DNA from: a virus
Direction: 5' to 3' (one strand)
DNA length: 64,000 nucleotides
IMG/VR virus record: IMGVR_UViG_3300032236_001802
Coordinates: 1-64,000 of that record
Below are positions 49,075-59,700 of the stretch, in pieces. The notes beneath the pieces are model-generated. The model did no database searches. It saw nothing but the letters and a program-made list of their open reading frames with translations, and was not told where the DNA came from. Position numbers and translations under genes: made by a program. Each line of letters starts with the position of its first letter. Within the stretch, counting starts at the first letter, position 1.

Positions 49075-49866
49075 TTAACAGAAAGAAGCGTGTCTAAATA
49101 GACAGGCTGTTGCATTTCTTAGCGATGTGTCCAGTGATTCAATCAATGAGTACCGCCCTTCACCTAAGTTGTGTAGAATCTGATTCTCTTCGGCATTACT
49201 AACGATCGCCAAGTGCCCCGGCTCTGGTGTGCCTATGTTGATTAGCAATACGTCATGATCCTGGATTGGCGTATCTTTTGGTAATTGCCGGAAACCTTGT
49301 TCGCGAATCCTGCCGGGTGTGAACTGATTTAAGCCCAGAGTGTTGCACGTTTCCAGATCGATTCGAGAGTAATCTCTTAGCGGGATTTGGAGCATCCCGG
49401 CATAGTAGGCACGAACCAGGGAAAAGCAATCGCTACGCCCATAAACAAAGCGCCATAAATTGTAGTATTCAATCTGTCGAGGGCTTTGCAATGCGTTAAG
49501 CTCCAACGGGAACGGATGCAGCCCAAACGGATCAAAGTAGTCCCATTGGGCAAAAATCGTGTGGTAGCAGAGATAGGGGATCCCAACCTCTTTCGAGTTC
49601 ACTATATCTGCCGAACTGAGTTCAGCGGGGATTCCCTCATCAATGTGACTGTGATAAATGGCGATCGCCTTTGAGCGATACTGCTCAAACTCGGCCCCCA
49701 TTTCAAATTCTTTCGAGGGATCTGCTGACTTATTTGCCAATGCAATAACGTCCCCGTTTTCAAGGATCACCCCACAGGCTTCAGCGTTGTGAACGCTTCT
49801 GCACTGGTGAATAACGGCAGTAGCAATGTCATTTGTCAGGGTAAATAGGCGATGAGTTAGCAGCAT
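49075..49866 (-). CDS. Tail protein K-like peptidase (JAMM + NlpC/P60)
   Basis: 263 residues from ATG 49866 with GGGAG. N-terminus: JAMM motif, with YHSHIDEGIPAELSSAD near 71-87 (HxH...SxxD) and the upstream Glu in AEACGVI. C-terminus: NlpC/P60 domain GRSDCFSLVRAYY (Cys), PGHLAIVS (His). This is the two-domain lambda gpK layout: a peptidase that helps the tail pass the cell wall. Metal and catalytic residues are intact. Confidence 0.87.
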   Translation of the reverse strand: MLLTHRLFTLTNDIATAVIHQCRSVHNAEACGVILENGDVIALANKSADPSKEFEMGAEFEQYRSKAIAIYHSHIDEGIPAELSSADIVNSKEVGIPYLCYHTIFAQWDYFDPFGLHPFPLELNALQSPRQIEYYNLWRFVYGRSDCFSLVRAYYAGMLQIPLRDYSRIDLETCNTLGLNQFTPGRIREQGFRQLPKDTPIQDHDVLLINIGTPEPGHLAIVSNAEENQILHNLGEGRYSLIESLDTSLRNATACLFRHASFC

Positions 49867-49867
49867 A

Positions 49868-50581
49868 TCAACTCCCGTAATTAAACCGGGCCACATACCC
49901 GCGATCGTCTACGTGGGTAAATGTACGGCCAAATCCTAAGCCGCCATCCCAGACGGGATCCAAAGTTCGCTGAACCTCATCATCTGGCATCATATCAATG
50001 TAAAAATCAACAGCCAGCCCGGTTAGGTGCTGGCTGTTTTCCACGCCTCCCACCGCTCGGTTAGATTCGGGATCCCTGTACCAACTGGTTACCCGGATCG
50101 GTTGCTCCCCTAGCTCCCGGCGTATGTCCTCCATCCTGTAAGCCATGTGTTCAATGTTCTGAGTGTGCTTGGCCGTTACCGGGATTCGTTGACCATTCTT
50201 AGTGGCTTCTCCCCAGGAGAAGTGCCCGTCTGGGATGATTGGAGAATCAAGCTCTACCGGGCTGGACTTACCCGGCAAAATGATTTGTCCCGGTTTGGGT
50301 GGGCCAATTGGTGGCTCTTTAGCATCCAAGTGAATTGGGTGATCATCTTCAGACAGTAATTCAACGTGCTCGGTAAAAACAAACCAGCTTAGTCGCCCGC
50401 TAAATGGTTGAACCAGGGTGATCAGAAGATGCTTGTCTGATGCAGGTTGAACGCTCCGCAACTCAAACTCTTTTGGTCCCCCACCCTCCGGATTAACCGA
50501 AACTTTTTGACTGGCATCGAGCCTAGAACTGGGAATTGCGGCCTTTTTGAAAATGGTACTCTCTTTGACTAACAGCTTCAT
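49868..50581 (-). CDS. Peptidase M15-like (DUF882-type) endolysin candidate
   Basis: 237 residues. From ~residue 120: FSWGEATKNGQRIP, LGEQPIRVTSWYRDPESNRAVGG, NSQHLTGLAVDF and FTHVDDRGYVARF. It is the zinc D-Ala-D-Ala peptidase motif HxxxxxxD..H. An N-terminal region of ~100 residues is separate (possibly wall-binding). In a tail module it may be a cell-wall-degrading tail protein or the lysin. Confidence 0.72.
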   Translation of the reverse strand: MKLLVKESTIFKKAAIPSSRLDASQKVSVNPEGGGPKEFELRSVQPASDKHLLITLVQPFSGRLSWFVFTEHVELLSEDDHPIHLDAKEPPIGPPKPGQIILPGKSSPVELDSPIIPDGHFSWGEATKNGQRIPVTAKHTQNIEHMAYRMEDIRRELGEQPIRVTSWYRDPESNRAVGGVENSQHLTGLAVDFYIDMMPDDEVQRTLDPVWDGGLGFGRTFTHVDDRGYVARFNYGS

Positions 50582-50843
50582 GGTGCCTCTGAAGATTTAA
50601 GGTACAGCCGATCATGCAAACCTCGCGAACATCATAGAGCGGACTTGCCCTTTGGAACGCGATCGCCGCCGCCTCTGATTCAAAAAATGTTGCCGCCGAT
50701 AGGTTGTCGTAAGGATCCTTGCGATCATGCCGGAACCGCCCCTTACCAGTGGTGTTCCAATATCGAAAGCAGTGTTTTAACATTGGTTTGCGATCGTCCG
50801 GGATCGCACCCTTGCGGTATAGGAAATATAGTTCTTTCGTCAT
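50523..50843 (-). CDS. Hypothetical protein, 106 aa
   Basis: ATG 50843 in an ATGA overlap. 106 residues: MTKELYFLYRKGAIPDD, AATFFESEAAAIAFQRASPLYDV. Overlaps the M15 gene by 59 bases in another frame. A small alpha/beta protein, possibly tail-related. Confidence 0.4.
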   Translation of the reverse strand: MTKELYFLYRKGAIPDDRKPMLKHCFRYWNTTGKGRFRHDRKDPYDNLSAATFFESEAAAIAFQRASPLYDVREVCMIGCTLNLQRHHEAVSQREYHFQKGRNSQF

Positions 50844-51019
50844 AGACTCCAAACGGTTTTGCTACTGCCCAGGCTGATCCAGCTCTGCGGATATACCGAT
50901 CCAAGACTAACAGAATTGGCTTTTGGAGCAGTGTTATTGACCTCAGGATCTATCGGTGGACTGGAACCACCATCGCCCGCCAATCCGCCCAATCCTTTTA
51001 ATCCCGATAAACCCTTCAT
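50840..51019 (-). CDS. Small protein with ANSVSLGS..VWSL C-terminus
   Basis: 59 residues from ATG 51019 in an ATGA overlap. MKGLSGLKGLGGLAGDGG is Gly-rich; the end matches the module at the end of the gene at 51343. Confidence 0.45.
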   Translation of the reverse strand: MKGLSGLKGLGGLAGDGGSSPPIDPEVNNTAPKANSVSLGSVYPQSWISLGSSKTVWSL

Positions 51020-51339
51020 CTTGGCACCAACCTTACCCCGATATTTAGGTATCCAGTAATCCCCGGCCCGCCCGCTGGTAGGGTAATCGTTAGCGGCTCC
51101 CCTGCTGCATACGCCATCCACCATGGCATTGGCGCTGGCCCCGCAGCAGTACAGGGGACAGGAGATGTTATTATGCCGTCTGAAATTGTCAGAACTTTAG
51201 GCTCGACAGGATTGGCATCATAGGCGGCATGGATCGTTGTTATCAGCCATCGCTGAGATCTAGATGGTCTGGGCAAGTTCAAGACTATCTCTGTGTCAGG
51301 TTCTTCAGAGTTTCCTGTATAAGCAATACCGTAATTCAT
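51016..51339 (-). CDS. Hypothetical tail protein, 107 aa
   Basis: 107 residues, beta-rich (TEIVLNLPRPSRSQRWLITTIHAAYD; ITGYLNIGVRL). A short lectin- or fibre-like domain is possible. It starts three bases after its upstream neighbour and overlaps the next gene. Confidence 0.45.
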   Translation of the reverse strand: MNYGIAYTGNSEEPDTEIVLNLPRPSRSQRWLITTIHAAYDANPVEPKVLTISDGIITSPVPCTAAGPAPMPWWMAYAAGEPLTITLPAGGPGITGYLNIGVRLVPR

Positions 51340-51342
51340 AGA

Positions 51343-51786
51343 TCACAAACTCCAAACGCTGTCATCCCCGCCCAAGCTTGCCCAGCTCTGCGGATATAGC
51401 GATCCAAGGCTAACAGAGTTGGCATCTGGAGAAATATCATTACTGAGCATATTTAATCGGCGTATATCGCCAGAACAGACCCACAGTCCCGGCCCCGGCT
51501 GCTCCCATGCCCATTTTTTCATGTTGTATAGCGTGTCTGGTGTATCCAGCATCCGATTGTAATCGCGTAGCCGAAACGGCTTACCCCGGCGCTCTCTCAG
51601 GAATGCATCGACAGCGCTATAAAACCGGGTTGTAAAGCGTACCGAAATCGTTTCTGATACTGGGTAAAGGTTTAGATTCTCGCGATCGTCTACGCCCAGC
51701 TCAAAGCGGCTAATCGTGGGATCTGTGCTGAACTTGTGTTCAGTGTCCCATACGAAAACTGGCTCAATTAGGATCGGGTATCGCAT
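51343..51786 (-). CDS. Minor tail protein-like, 147 aa
   Basis: 147 residues. RYPILIEPVFVWDTEH, SVRFTTRFYSAVDAFLRERRGKPFRLRDY and a C-terminal ANSVSLGS module. It resembles minor tail/distal tail proteins by beta structure and location next to gpM. It shares its ending with the gene at 50840. Confidence 0.55.
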   Translation of the reverse strand: MRYPILIEPVFVWDTEHKFSTDPTISRFELGVDDRENLNLYPVSETISVRFTTRFYSAVDAFLRERRGKPFRLRDYNRMLDTPDTLYNMKKWAWEQPGPGLWVCSGDIRRLNMLSNDISPDANSVSLGSLYPQSWASLGGDDSVWSL

Positions 51787-51795
51787 GGCTAACCT

Positions 51796-52137
51796 TTAAC
51801 CTTGGGGATTCTCAAACGTGGCCCTCAACCTGTACCATCCGGGGCCAATTTTTGAGATACTCCACTCCACACAATAATAAGTTCGGCGTGGTAATTCTCC
51901 CGTGGGACTCCACTCAAACCGCCCTGCCCCGGCAAGCTGCTGAAAAACATCCTGAAGCTGTTGCGCTTCCAACGGATTGAGCGCCGCTGATTCGATATTC
52001 CAGCGCTCTGTGAGGGATTGCAACCCGATCGGCATGATCAGATCGTAATTATCGCCTAGCGTTACTTCAGCGATCGCGGCCTCAACTTCTTCTGGTACTG
52101 CCCACCTTGGAGGCAGGGTAAGGATAGGAGTCGTCAT
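51796..52137 (-). CDS. Minor tail protein M-like
   Basis: 113 residues with LPPRWAVPEEVEAAIAEV and LNPLEAQQLQDVFQQLAG, FEWSPTG then VEWSISKIGPGWYRL. It matches the lambda gpM (PF05939) pattern. gpM joins the tape measure to the tail tip. Size is typical. Confidence 0.72.
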   Translation of the reverse strand: MTTPILTLPPRWAVPEEVEAAIAEVTLGDNYDLIMPIGLQSLTERWNIESAALNPLEAQQLQDVFQQLAGAGRFEWSPTGELPRRTYYCVEWSISKIGPGWYRLRATFENPQG

Positions 52138-52161
52138 CTGGGGATTTCCTTGGATTAATTG

Positions 52162-52193
52162 TTCTCACCCATCTATAAAGCAATGGGTGAGAA
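52162..52193. terminator. Hairpin TTCTCACCCAT/ATGGGTGAGAA
   Basis: Perfect 11-bp arms with a 10-base loop between gpM and the next gene, followed by GCTTT on one side. Same arm motif as at 19750 and 42496. Confidence 0.65.
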
Positions 52194-52196
52194 GCT

Positions 52197-52904
52197 TTAC
52201 CAAATCGTGTAGACAGTGAATTTGCCAGACTCCAGTGTATGCACCCGCCCTAGGCCGTCTGAGACGGTGAGGGCGTACACAAAGGCGGTTTCCCCCACCG
52301 GCAGGGTGTTTGTATCGCTGGGATTGATGGAAAAATCAGCCGTAAATGTTTCCACCAGCGATCGCGTATCCTGCGATGTTTCGGTCTGATTCATTGCGCC
52401 GCCAGCTTTTTCGATGTCCGGTCCCTCAGAAGTGGATCCCACCTTAAAGGCTTGAAAGGTTGGGGTAAGCCCGTCAAGCCGCTGCCCCCTCACCTTGACC
52501 TGAACAGGAATCAAATCGCCGCGAACAAACCGCGCGCCGTTCAATCCCGATGCAACAAAGTTCGGGTTAGTGAGTGAGTTTAGGGACGTTAGCGATAGGT
52601 TGCCCTGTGGCGGTGCCGTTGGGATTGCATTCAGAAAGAACTGAATTGCCGTCTTGGTATGCGCCCAGCCCTGGGCTGGCAGAAGTTTTGATCGCCGTTT
52701 TAGATCGACCACCGCCCCCGCCGCAGTCTTTGCAGCGATCTCTGTAGATCGAACCAAACCGATTAATGAAATGTTGAGTTTTGCCTGCGCTAAGGATTGC
52801 CCCGGCGTTCGCACGTTCCCCATTGACCGTGCCAATCCAACAACATCCAGCCCTGTTTCTGTAGAGCTTTCCCCCGTAACCGCTCCAAATGCCAATCTAG
52901 CCAT
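52197..52904 (-). CDS. Hypothetical tail structural protein, 235 aa
   Basis: 235 residues, beta-rich and lacking a known motif: MARLAFGAVTGESSTETG, LTPTFQAFKVGSTSEG, VYALTVSDGLGRVHTLESGK. The location between the tape measure and gpM fits a tail-tube or minor tail protein. Confidence 0.5.
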   Translation of the reverse strand: MARLAFGAVTGESSTETGLDVVGLARSMGNVRTPGQSLAQAKLNISLIGLVRSTEIAAKTAAGAVVDLKRRSKLLPAQGWAHTKTAIQFFLNAIPTAPPQGNLSLTSLNSLTNPNFVASGLNGARFVRGDLIPVQVKVRGQRLDGLTPTFQAFKVGSTSEGPDIEKAGGAMNQTETSQDTRSLVETFTADFSINPSDTNTLPVGETAFVYALTVSDGLGRVHTLESGKFTVYTIW

Positions 52905-52928
52905 ATTTCATCCCTCGTAATGTGTGTG

Positions 52929-52962
52929 GTGTGATCACAATCAGAGGCGATCGTGATCACAC
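52929..52962. terminator. Hairpin GTGTGATCAC/GTGATCACAC
   Basis: Perfect 10-bp stem, 14-base loop, between two minus-strand structural genes. No T-run, so perhaps a regulatory or mRNA-processing hairpin. Confidence 0.5.
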
Positions 52963-52972
52963 GCGATCGCCT

Positions 52973-53776
52973 TTAATCCAACAGTAGATCTAAACTGCCG
53001 CTTGGCAGGTAAGGGGTGATTCCTGCATCAATCACTCGGTTCGGAGTGGATGCAAACCCGATATAAGTTCCGCCCGTGGCCGCCGTCCAGAACGATAAGC
53101 CCACCGCCGTACCCTGATTCCCTGTAGCTTCTGGCCAAGTGAGTTCCAGAGCGTTTGTCTTGTTGCCCGTGGCGGCTGGGGCAAACATCCCCGTATTGTT
53201 GGAAACCTGAACCCGTGCATAGCCGTTTCCGGTTGGCTCGGTGCCCCCGGCAGTGTTGCTACTGGCAGAAGTCGTGTAACCAATATGCATAGTCGGAATT
53301 GTGTTCATGGCCACCCCCCCGAACAGGTTGTTCAGGAGCTGGTTTTTGATCAGGTTACTAAACAGCCCCGGCCCAATCTCGATCGTTAGCGCCCCCGCTG
53401 GCACCCTCATGGCATCCCCAGTTTCTACCAACTTGGGAGCGGGTAGAGGGAAGTAGAACCAGGGGTTCCCGTTAACTGGGGAGTCAAATAAAACAACTGA
53501 TTGCACTAGGCCGTGATTGGCCTCAGCCGTGCGCCATAGAATATCGTTCTCTGTGGTTTTGATCTGGGTTGTTGTCACTGGGAAGTTGCCCACCGTATTG
53601 GGAATCGCCTTCCTTTCGTAGCCCGCGCCGCCCGGTTCTGCCCCCGGAGCCGCCGCCGTGGATGTGCCCACCGAATACGCTGCATACCAAGTAGATGGGA
53701 CATTCATTGGAACGCCCCCAAACATAAAATTCATGATCTGGCTTGCGCCGTAGTTTGTGATCTTGCCGGTTGTCAT
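52973..53776 (-). CDS. Virion protein with internal duplication
   Basis: 267 residues made of two similar halves: each begins FGGVxMNxxxT, then EPxGxGYxR and N...WPEA/WRTAEAN, ending in GxLxIxx/GSLDLLL. This is a beta-rich design typical of phage tail-fibre or decoration proteins. Upstream neighbour is the tape measure, so it probably belongs to the tail tip or tube. Confidence 0.6.
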   Translation of the reverse strand: MTTGKITNYGASQIMNFMFGGVPMNVPSTWYAAYSVGTSTAAAPGAEPGGAGYERKAIPNTVGNFPVTTTQIKTTENDILWRTAEANHGLVQSVVLFDSPVNGNPWFYFPLPAPKLVETGDAMRVPAGALTIEIGPGLFSNLIKNQLLNNLFGGVAMNTIPTMHIGYTTSASSNTAGGTEPTGNGYARVQVSNNTGMFAPAATGNKTNALELTWPEATGNQGTAVGLSFWTAATGGTYIGFASTPNRVIDAGITPYLPSGSLDLLLD

Positions 53777-53787
53777 CGCCTTTACCT

Positions 53788-56700
53788 CTATTGATTGAGC
53801 CTACCGTTCGGTCTTTGTTGTCTGCGTAATTCTTCAAGCACCGATGCCCGCACCGCATCTCGCAGCTTGGGCATGTTGATTGAAGGCTTCTCCTGAGAGG
53901 ATCCTGCATTGATCTGGATGGGCACCGATACCGATGTACCACCAATGGATCCGCCGCTAGGGACGGCGATCGGGAAGTTCCCCCGAACGATTCCCCCCTC
54001 AGAAAATCTTTGGATGCGATCGCCCTTATGGGCTGCTCCAAGCGCATACCCTGCCCGCGACTGCATCGCCAAATAGCTCCGGGTTTGGGATCGGGTAAGC
54101 ACCATTTCCCCCGGCGTTAGCGTGGCGAGAACTGAGTCCGGCCCTTCGCGCCGCAGGGCATAGCCAATCTCATCCGGGCGATCGCGTAGCCGTTGGTGCC
54201 CAGGGTGGCCCGGTACGATACCGCCATCGGCAAAACCAAACAACCCGCCCAGCAGTCCCCCGATACCGCCGCCCCCACCACCGCCGCCAAATAGCCCACC
54301 ACCGCCCCCGCCGCCCATACCGAACAGATTGCCAAACAATTGCTCTGTGATTAGTTGCGCGGCCAGGTTGGCAAGGCTATTCAAAACGTTGTCGATCATT
54401 TTGGAGAAAGCGTCTTCAATGCTTTCGTTCCCCGTGATCACATCTCCTAAAAACCCTTGGAACGCGCCTTTGACACCCTTTAACGCTTCGGTCATTGGGT
54501 TAAATTGTGCGTTGATGTTTTGCAGATTCACCGCATTGAGTTCAGTGAGATTGTTCCGCAGTTGGGCCACAATATCCGGCGCTGCCCCGACATCCTTTGC
54601 CCACTGGTCAATCTCGCGCATCCCCTGCTGAAGGGAATAGTTTTCGCGGGCGATCGCACCCTCTTTCTCGTATTGATTGGCCTGATACTCAAATCCCATC
54701 GTTCGGGCATAGTTACCCTTGGCATCGTTGATCGACATTCGGGATTCAAACACCTTGGAATCCTCCTGCCACTTCATTTCACTCTGCTGCTTCCTCAGCT
54801 CCTCGGTCTGGGCCTCAAGCTGGCTTTGAAGATTGCTCAAGTCAATTTGGGACAGTCGCTCATACTCTGCCCTGAGCGCCGCCGCCTGCTCCGTTGTTCG
54901 CTCACCCTTGCGAACCTGCTCGTCTAAGGCCATCCCCAATTGAGCGATCTGGTTTTGGGCATTCCTCTGATCCGCTTGGAATCCCAACTGAAGCGCCCTT
55001 TGTTGCAGCTCAAACCGTTGATCGCGTGTAGTGCCAGGGCGTTGGGCCTGGTTCTGGGCCTGTTGGGCCTCAGCCCTCAACACTTCGATCTGTTTGCCCC
55101 CTAGCTCCTGCTCAAATGCAAATTTTCGAGCGGCATTGGCCTGCTCATACTTTTGGCGGATGTCCGTCAATCGTTTCAACGCCTCATCATCAATATTCCC
55201 GCTCAGGGCATCTAGTTTGGCGTTTTGGTCCTGCAACAACGAGATCTGTTTATCCAACTCTGGAACAAACTTTTTCAGCTCATCAGGTAACCCCTCACCC
55301 TTCAGCGTATCCCGAATGCTAAGCGCATCCGCCAGGGCTGATTTTACCTTCTCTGATTCATCGCTTACCTTTTCCCGAAACTCGCGATACTCCCGTTCAG
55401 CTTGGGTTAACTCCTGTTGGAATTGCTTGTCCGGAGTGCTTTCCCCAATCTGCGATCGCATATCGCCAAACTGTTCCATCAGGCTCCGGGTGGATCGGGA
55501 CTGGTCCCGACCTGCAACCTGCAACTGCCGCTCCGCCTTTCTAGCCGCCCGTGCGGCATCCAACCGGGCACCCGCCCCCATCGCCCTAGCTCTGGCCTCA
55601 ATGTCGGCAATCTCCTGCCGTGATGTTTGATCGGCCAAACTGGCTGCATCCCCTAAGCGCCCCTGTAAAGGCTGTGAGGGTGCCCCCCTACTGATTTGAC
55701 CGTCAGGGAACAGCATCCTTGCCTTATTAGCGTATTTTGACCCAACCTCATAAGGCCGGAGGACCATTCTCGCGAAGGATGTGGATGCATCTGCCACAGA
55801 TTGATTCTGCGATCGCTTTTTCCACTCTGCGAACTGGTAATCAGTCATGATGGCGCGCGTGTTTTTGGCCGGATCGTAGTAATCCTTGACTGATTTGATT
55901 CCGCCTTTTCCAATCCAAGTCCCCGGCCTGCCGGGTTCATCGGTTAACTGAAACAACCCCTTACCGCCATATCCGCCCACCTCATCTTTAGCCATACCCA
56001 GGGTCGATTCCTGCATCGCACTAGCCATCATGGCGGCAATTTGATTGTCTTTCAATCCAGCCTTTCGGCCCTCGGCTTCAATGATTGCGGCGTATGCCCG
56101 CTGTTTGGGGTTGACGCCCTTAGGGATGATTGAGCCGCCAGTTTGAACCCTGGGCAGACTGGTGAACCCTTTTGTTGGATTGATGGTATTGCCCGCCTGT
56201 GCAATCTGCTTGGTTAATTGATTGCCATCCAGGAATTGAAACTGTGATGCGCCCGACTTTCTCAATTCGGCTTGGAACCTATTGAAATCAGCTTCGGTTT
56301 TGAACACGATGCACCCTGCACTGCCGGGAGCCGTAGCGCGGTTGGCGTCGGTGTGGAATCCGATCGCGGATCTCTCCGTGTTAAACGTTGGATTTACACC
56401 GATGAATGTTTTGCCCACACCAGGTAAGCCAGAGGCGATCGGTGCCCCGATATTGTAAGTCCCATACTCGACTGGAGCCATTGACCCCGATCGCGTAGTT
56501 CCACCTTTACCGAATTGATTCTGCGTTGTGGCCTGTCCAGAGTTCACGGTGTGTTCAGAAACCGCTTTCCCAGACCGATCAAATACCACTAGCTTCAGGT
56601 TCTCTAGTCCATATTCATCCTTGATCCCCGTGCGCTGCATGACCACTTTCCCGGCAAAATTCTTGCTGGTGACACCTGTTATCCCACTTGCACTACTGCT

Positions 56701-59700
56701 CCCCTCTGCCCCGGTTGGCAGTTGCCCGCCCAACTCCGTGGCCTGCTTTAAGGTGTCCTGTAACTGCTGCTGCTTGCCCATGATTTCCCGTTGTGCGGCG
56801 ATCGCCTGCTCAAACGGTTGGCTCAATGAATCAATCAGCCCGATCAAACTATCAACAAACTCACTGATATAGTTATCCTGAAACCCTTTCAGCGCAGACT
56901 TTAGGCGGTTCTTAGCGTTAGCGTTAGCGATCTGATTGCGGATCTCTTTCGAGCTAAGCGCCGCCTCTTGAGCCTGCCGCTGGATACCCTGGTAGAACTC
57001 CTCAACTTGCTTAGCCAGATCGCGCATCCGCCGCATTGCCGATACTTGTGCCTCGGCAAGGTCTGCTTCAAATCCCGACACCTGCCCTTCCAGTTGTTGC
57101 AGATCAGCCAGCTTGGCCAGAAGGGCTTTGTCCCGTGGCCCCGTAGCGCGATCGCTGAGTGTTTTTAGCTCTGCGGTCCCGGTCTGATTCGTAATGTTGT
57201 AGTTCTTCTGGATGGTTGCAATATCCTGCACATTCATCTCAGAGCGCATCTGGGCGATCGCCTGCCGGTTGAGTTTAATCTTCTCGGCGAGTTGATCTTG
57301 CTGCAATAGCTCGGTTCTCCGTGCGCTTTCACCCTGGGAGCCGCCCGCTAGTTCTGATTCGGCGATCGCCTTACGGGTTACGTTTCCAGTTTTTTCAAGG
57401 GCGGAAGTAGCATCCTCCAACTTGTCCACGATGCCCGCCCATGCCCGCTCAAACGCGGCCAAACCGTTCACCGAACTTGCCATAGCCTGAGTGAGGGCTT
57501 CTTGATCCTTCTGCGCTCCGGCTAGAGCGGTTTGGAATTGCACTAACCGGACGTTGTATTCATCCTGGGTAATCTTGCCCTCTTGAGCCAAATCTCCCAG
57601 ACTCTTGATCGCGTTCTTATAGGTTTCAATTTCCGCCGCGTTAGCCTGCTGTAATGCGGCCACAGGCTTTACTAAAGCCTCCCGCTTACCCAATAGTGCA
57701 TCTTCCTGGGATTTGAGCGCTCTGGCACCCTCTTTGTCGTTGGGATTAGTAACCGCCAGCCCCCGCCGCCGCCCCTGGATCTCCTGGATCTGGCGATCAA
57801 TATCCTTCACCTGATTGAGTTGGGACTGAGCGCCCTTCAATTGCTGGGTAACCCGATAGTGCATCTCCATTCGGGATCCGGCCAAATCGTCCATGGCGAT
57901 ACTGCGATCGTCCGCTTGATTCTGGGCAAAGGTCCGCCCACCGAATAAGCCCTGTACGCCGCGCTCCATATTCCCGATCGCCTTCTTAGCCCCCTCCCCA
58001 CCAATAAAGCCAGCCACACCCCCAAGGAACGTGCCCTCAAGTAGCGAATCCCCCTTCAAACCGCTGGCATTCTTCGGCATGGAGTCCATAAAATCGCGTT
58101 GGGCAACCCTCGCCTCAATCAGTGCAGATGTGTAATCCTTCAGCCCGCTCTGTGCCGCCGTTGCAAACTCTCGGAACTGCCCGCCCTGGTCGCTCAGGGA
58201 TTTGCCCACCATACCAAGCATGTCAATGACCGTTTGCACGATCATAAACTTGGCAAGGAACGCGCCGATGATTGGTGCGAACTTGGCAATCATCGCCATC
58301 AGCGATCCAAATGCTTTGCTTAGGGATGGGAGAAGAGTACCCGCCGCCGCAAAGGATGCAAGGAATTTCCCGGCAAACATTAGGGCGACGGCAGGAAGCG
58401 TCTTTAACAGGATAGATAGAACTCCGATAAGTAGCTCAATCCCGCCCACTGCAACATCTGCGCCGATTTTATTAAGTTGCAAGATGAATTGCCCCATCGT
58501 TGCCTGCAATTCAAAAATTACGTTATTTAATCGATTGAGCGATGCTTGCGCCGATTTTGATGCAGCGGCAACACCAACAGAGCTTTCTGCTCCTAATTGT
58601 TGGGCAAACTTGGGTAGAAATTCAGAGGATAATACCTCTCCCCGTTCTACCATTTTTGAAAACTCAGAGGTTGTCATTCCCATCGATCGCGCTGCAATAT
58701 TTAGCGCCCCCGGCAGACTGTCCCCAAGTTGTTGACGTAGTTCTTCCATGCTTACGACGCCTTTTGAAGCCAGTTGCGAAAGTGCTTCAAACACTAGCTT
58801 CTGCCGCTCTGGAGACAGTTGATAATTAGCCGTAGCCTGAGATACGTTTTTGAAAATCGATAACGATTGATCGCCTTCCAGCGAAGTATCTTTCGTGCTT
58901 GCAGAGAACTGGGCATAACCTTCAATCGAAGCTCTTAAATCCGTTCCTAATCGTTTAGCTTCACTCCTCAGTGAAGCCATAACTTCAGCGCCCCGACTTG
59001 CCCCACCACTTGTAAAGGTGATGGTCCGGTTGAATCGGTCCATATCTAGCGCGGCTTGCTTACAGGCTTCCCCGATTTGCTGAAGAATTGGGACAATTAC
59101 TGCCGCGCCGCCCAACCCCAACAGGGAAGACATTGCCAGCCCAAACGCCCCAGGGATTTTCATGAACGTGCCAATCATCGACTGGATCCGTTCTTTGGCC
59201 ATGTCGATAAACCCGCCAGCGGCAACTAGCCGCTTAATCCGTGCGGCGATCGATTCTGGCTGGTTCATATCTGGGAGATTCACAGATTGATTGAAGCGCT
59301 GATTTACATTAGATTCAGCGCGTTCAAATCGGTTGTAATTCTTACCAAAGCTGGCTTCTGCCTGATATGCCTTAGCTTCTGCCTCTGGATCTGGTTTTGC
59401 GTTAAGTTCGCGGATCCGGTTTACGGCTGAAGAGATAGCTTCATCTATTCCGCCGAATGCGAACTGCACATCCTGTGCCGCTGAATCCAACCCAGAGAAC
59501 TCAGCCAGAACCTGATTGACTTGCTCTTGCAAACCCATGGAGGAATACTGCCGTGTTTCCCCGCTGCTAAATTGTTGACGTGCTTCCACAATGCGAGGGG
59601 CGATCGCCGCTGCTGCTGCTGCCCCCTTACCTGGTACCGCCGCTAGAACTGGGCTGATACTGTTGAGGATTTGATCGACAGCCATAGCGATCGCAGATCC

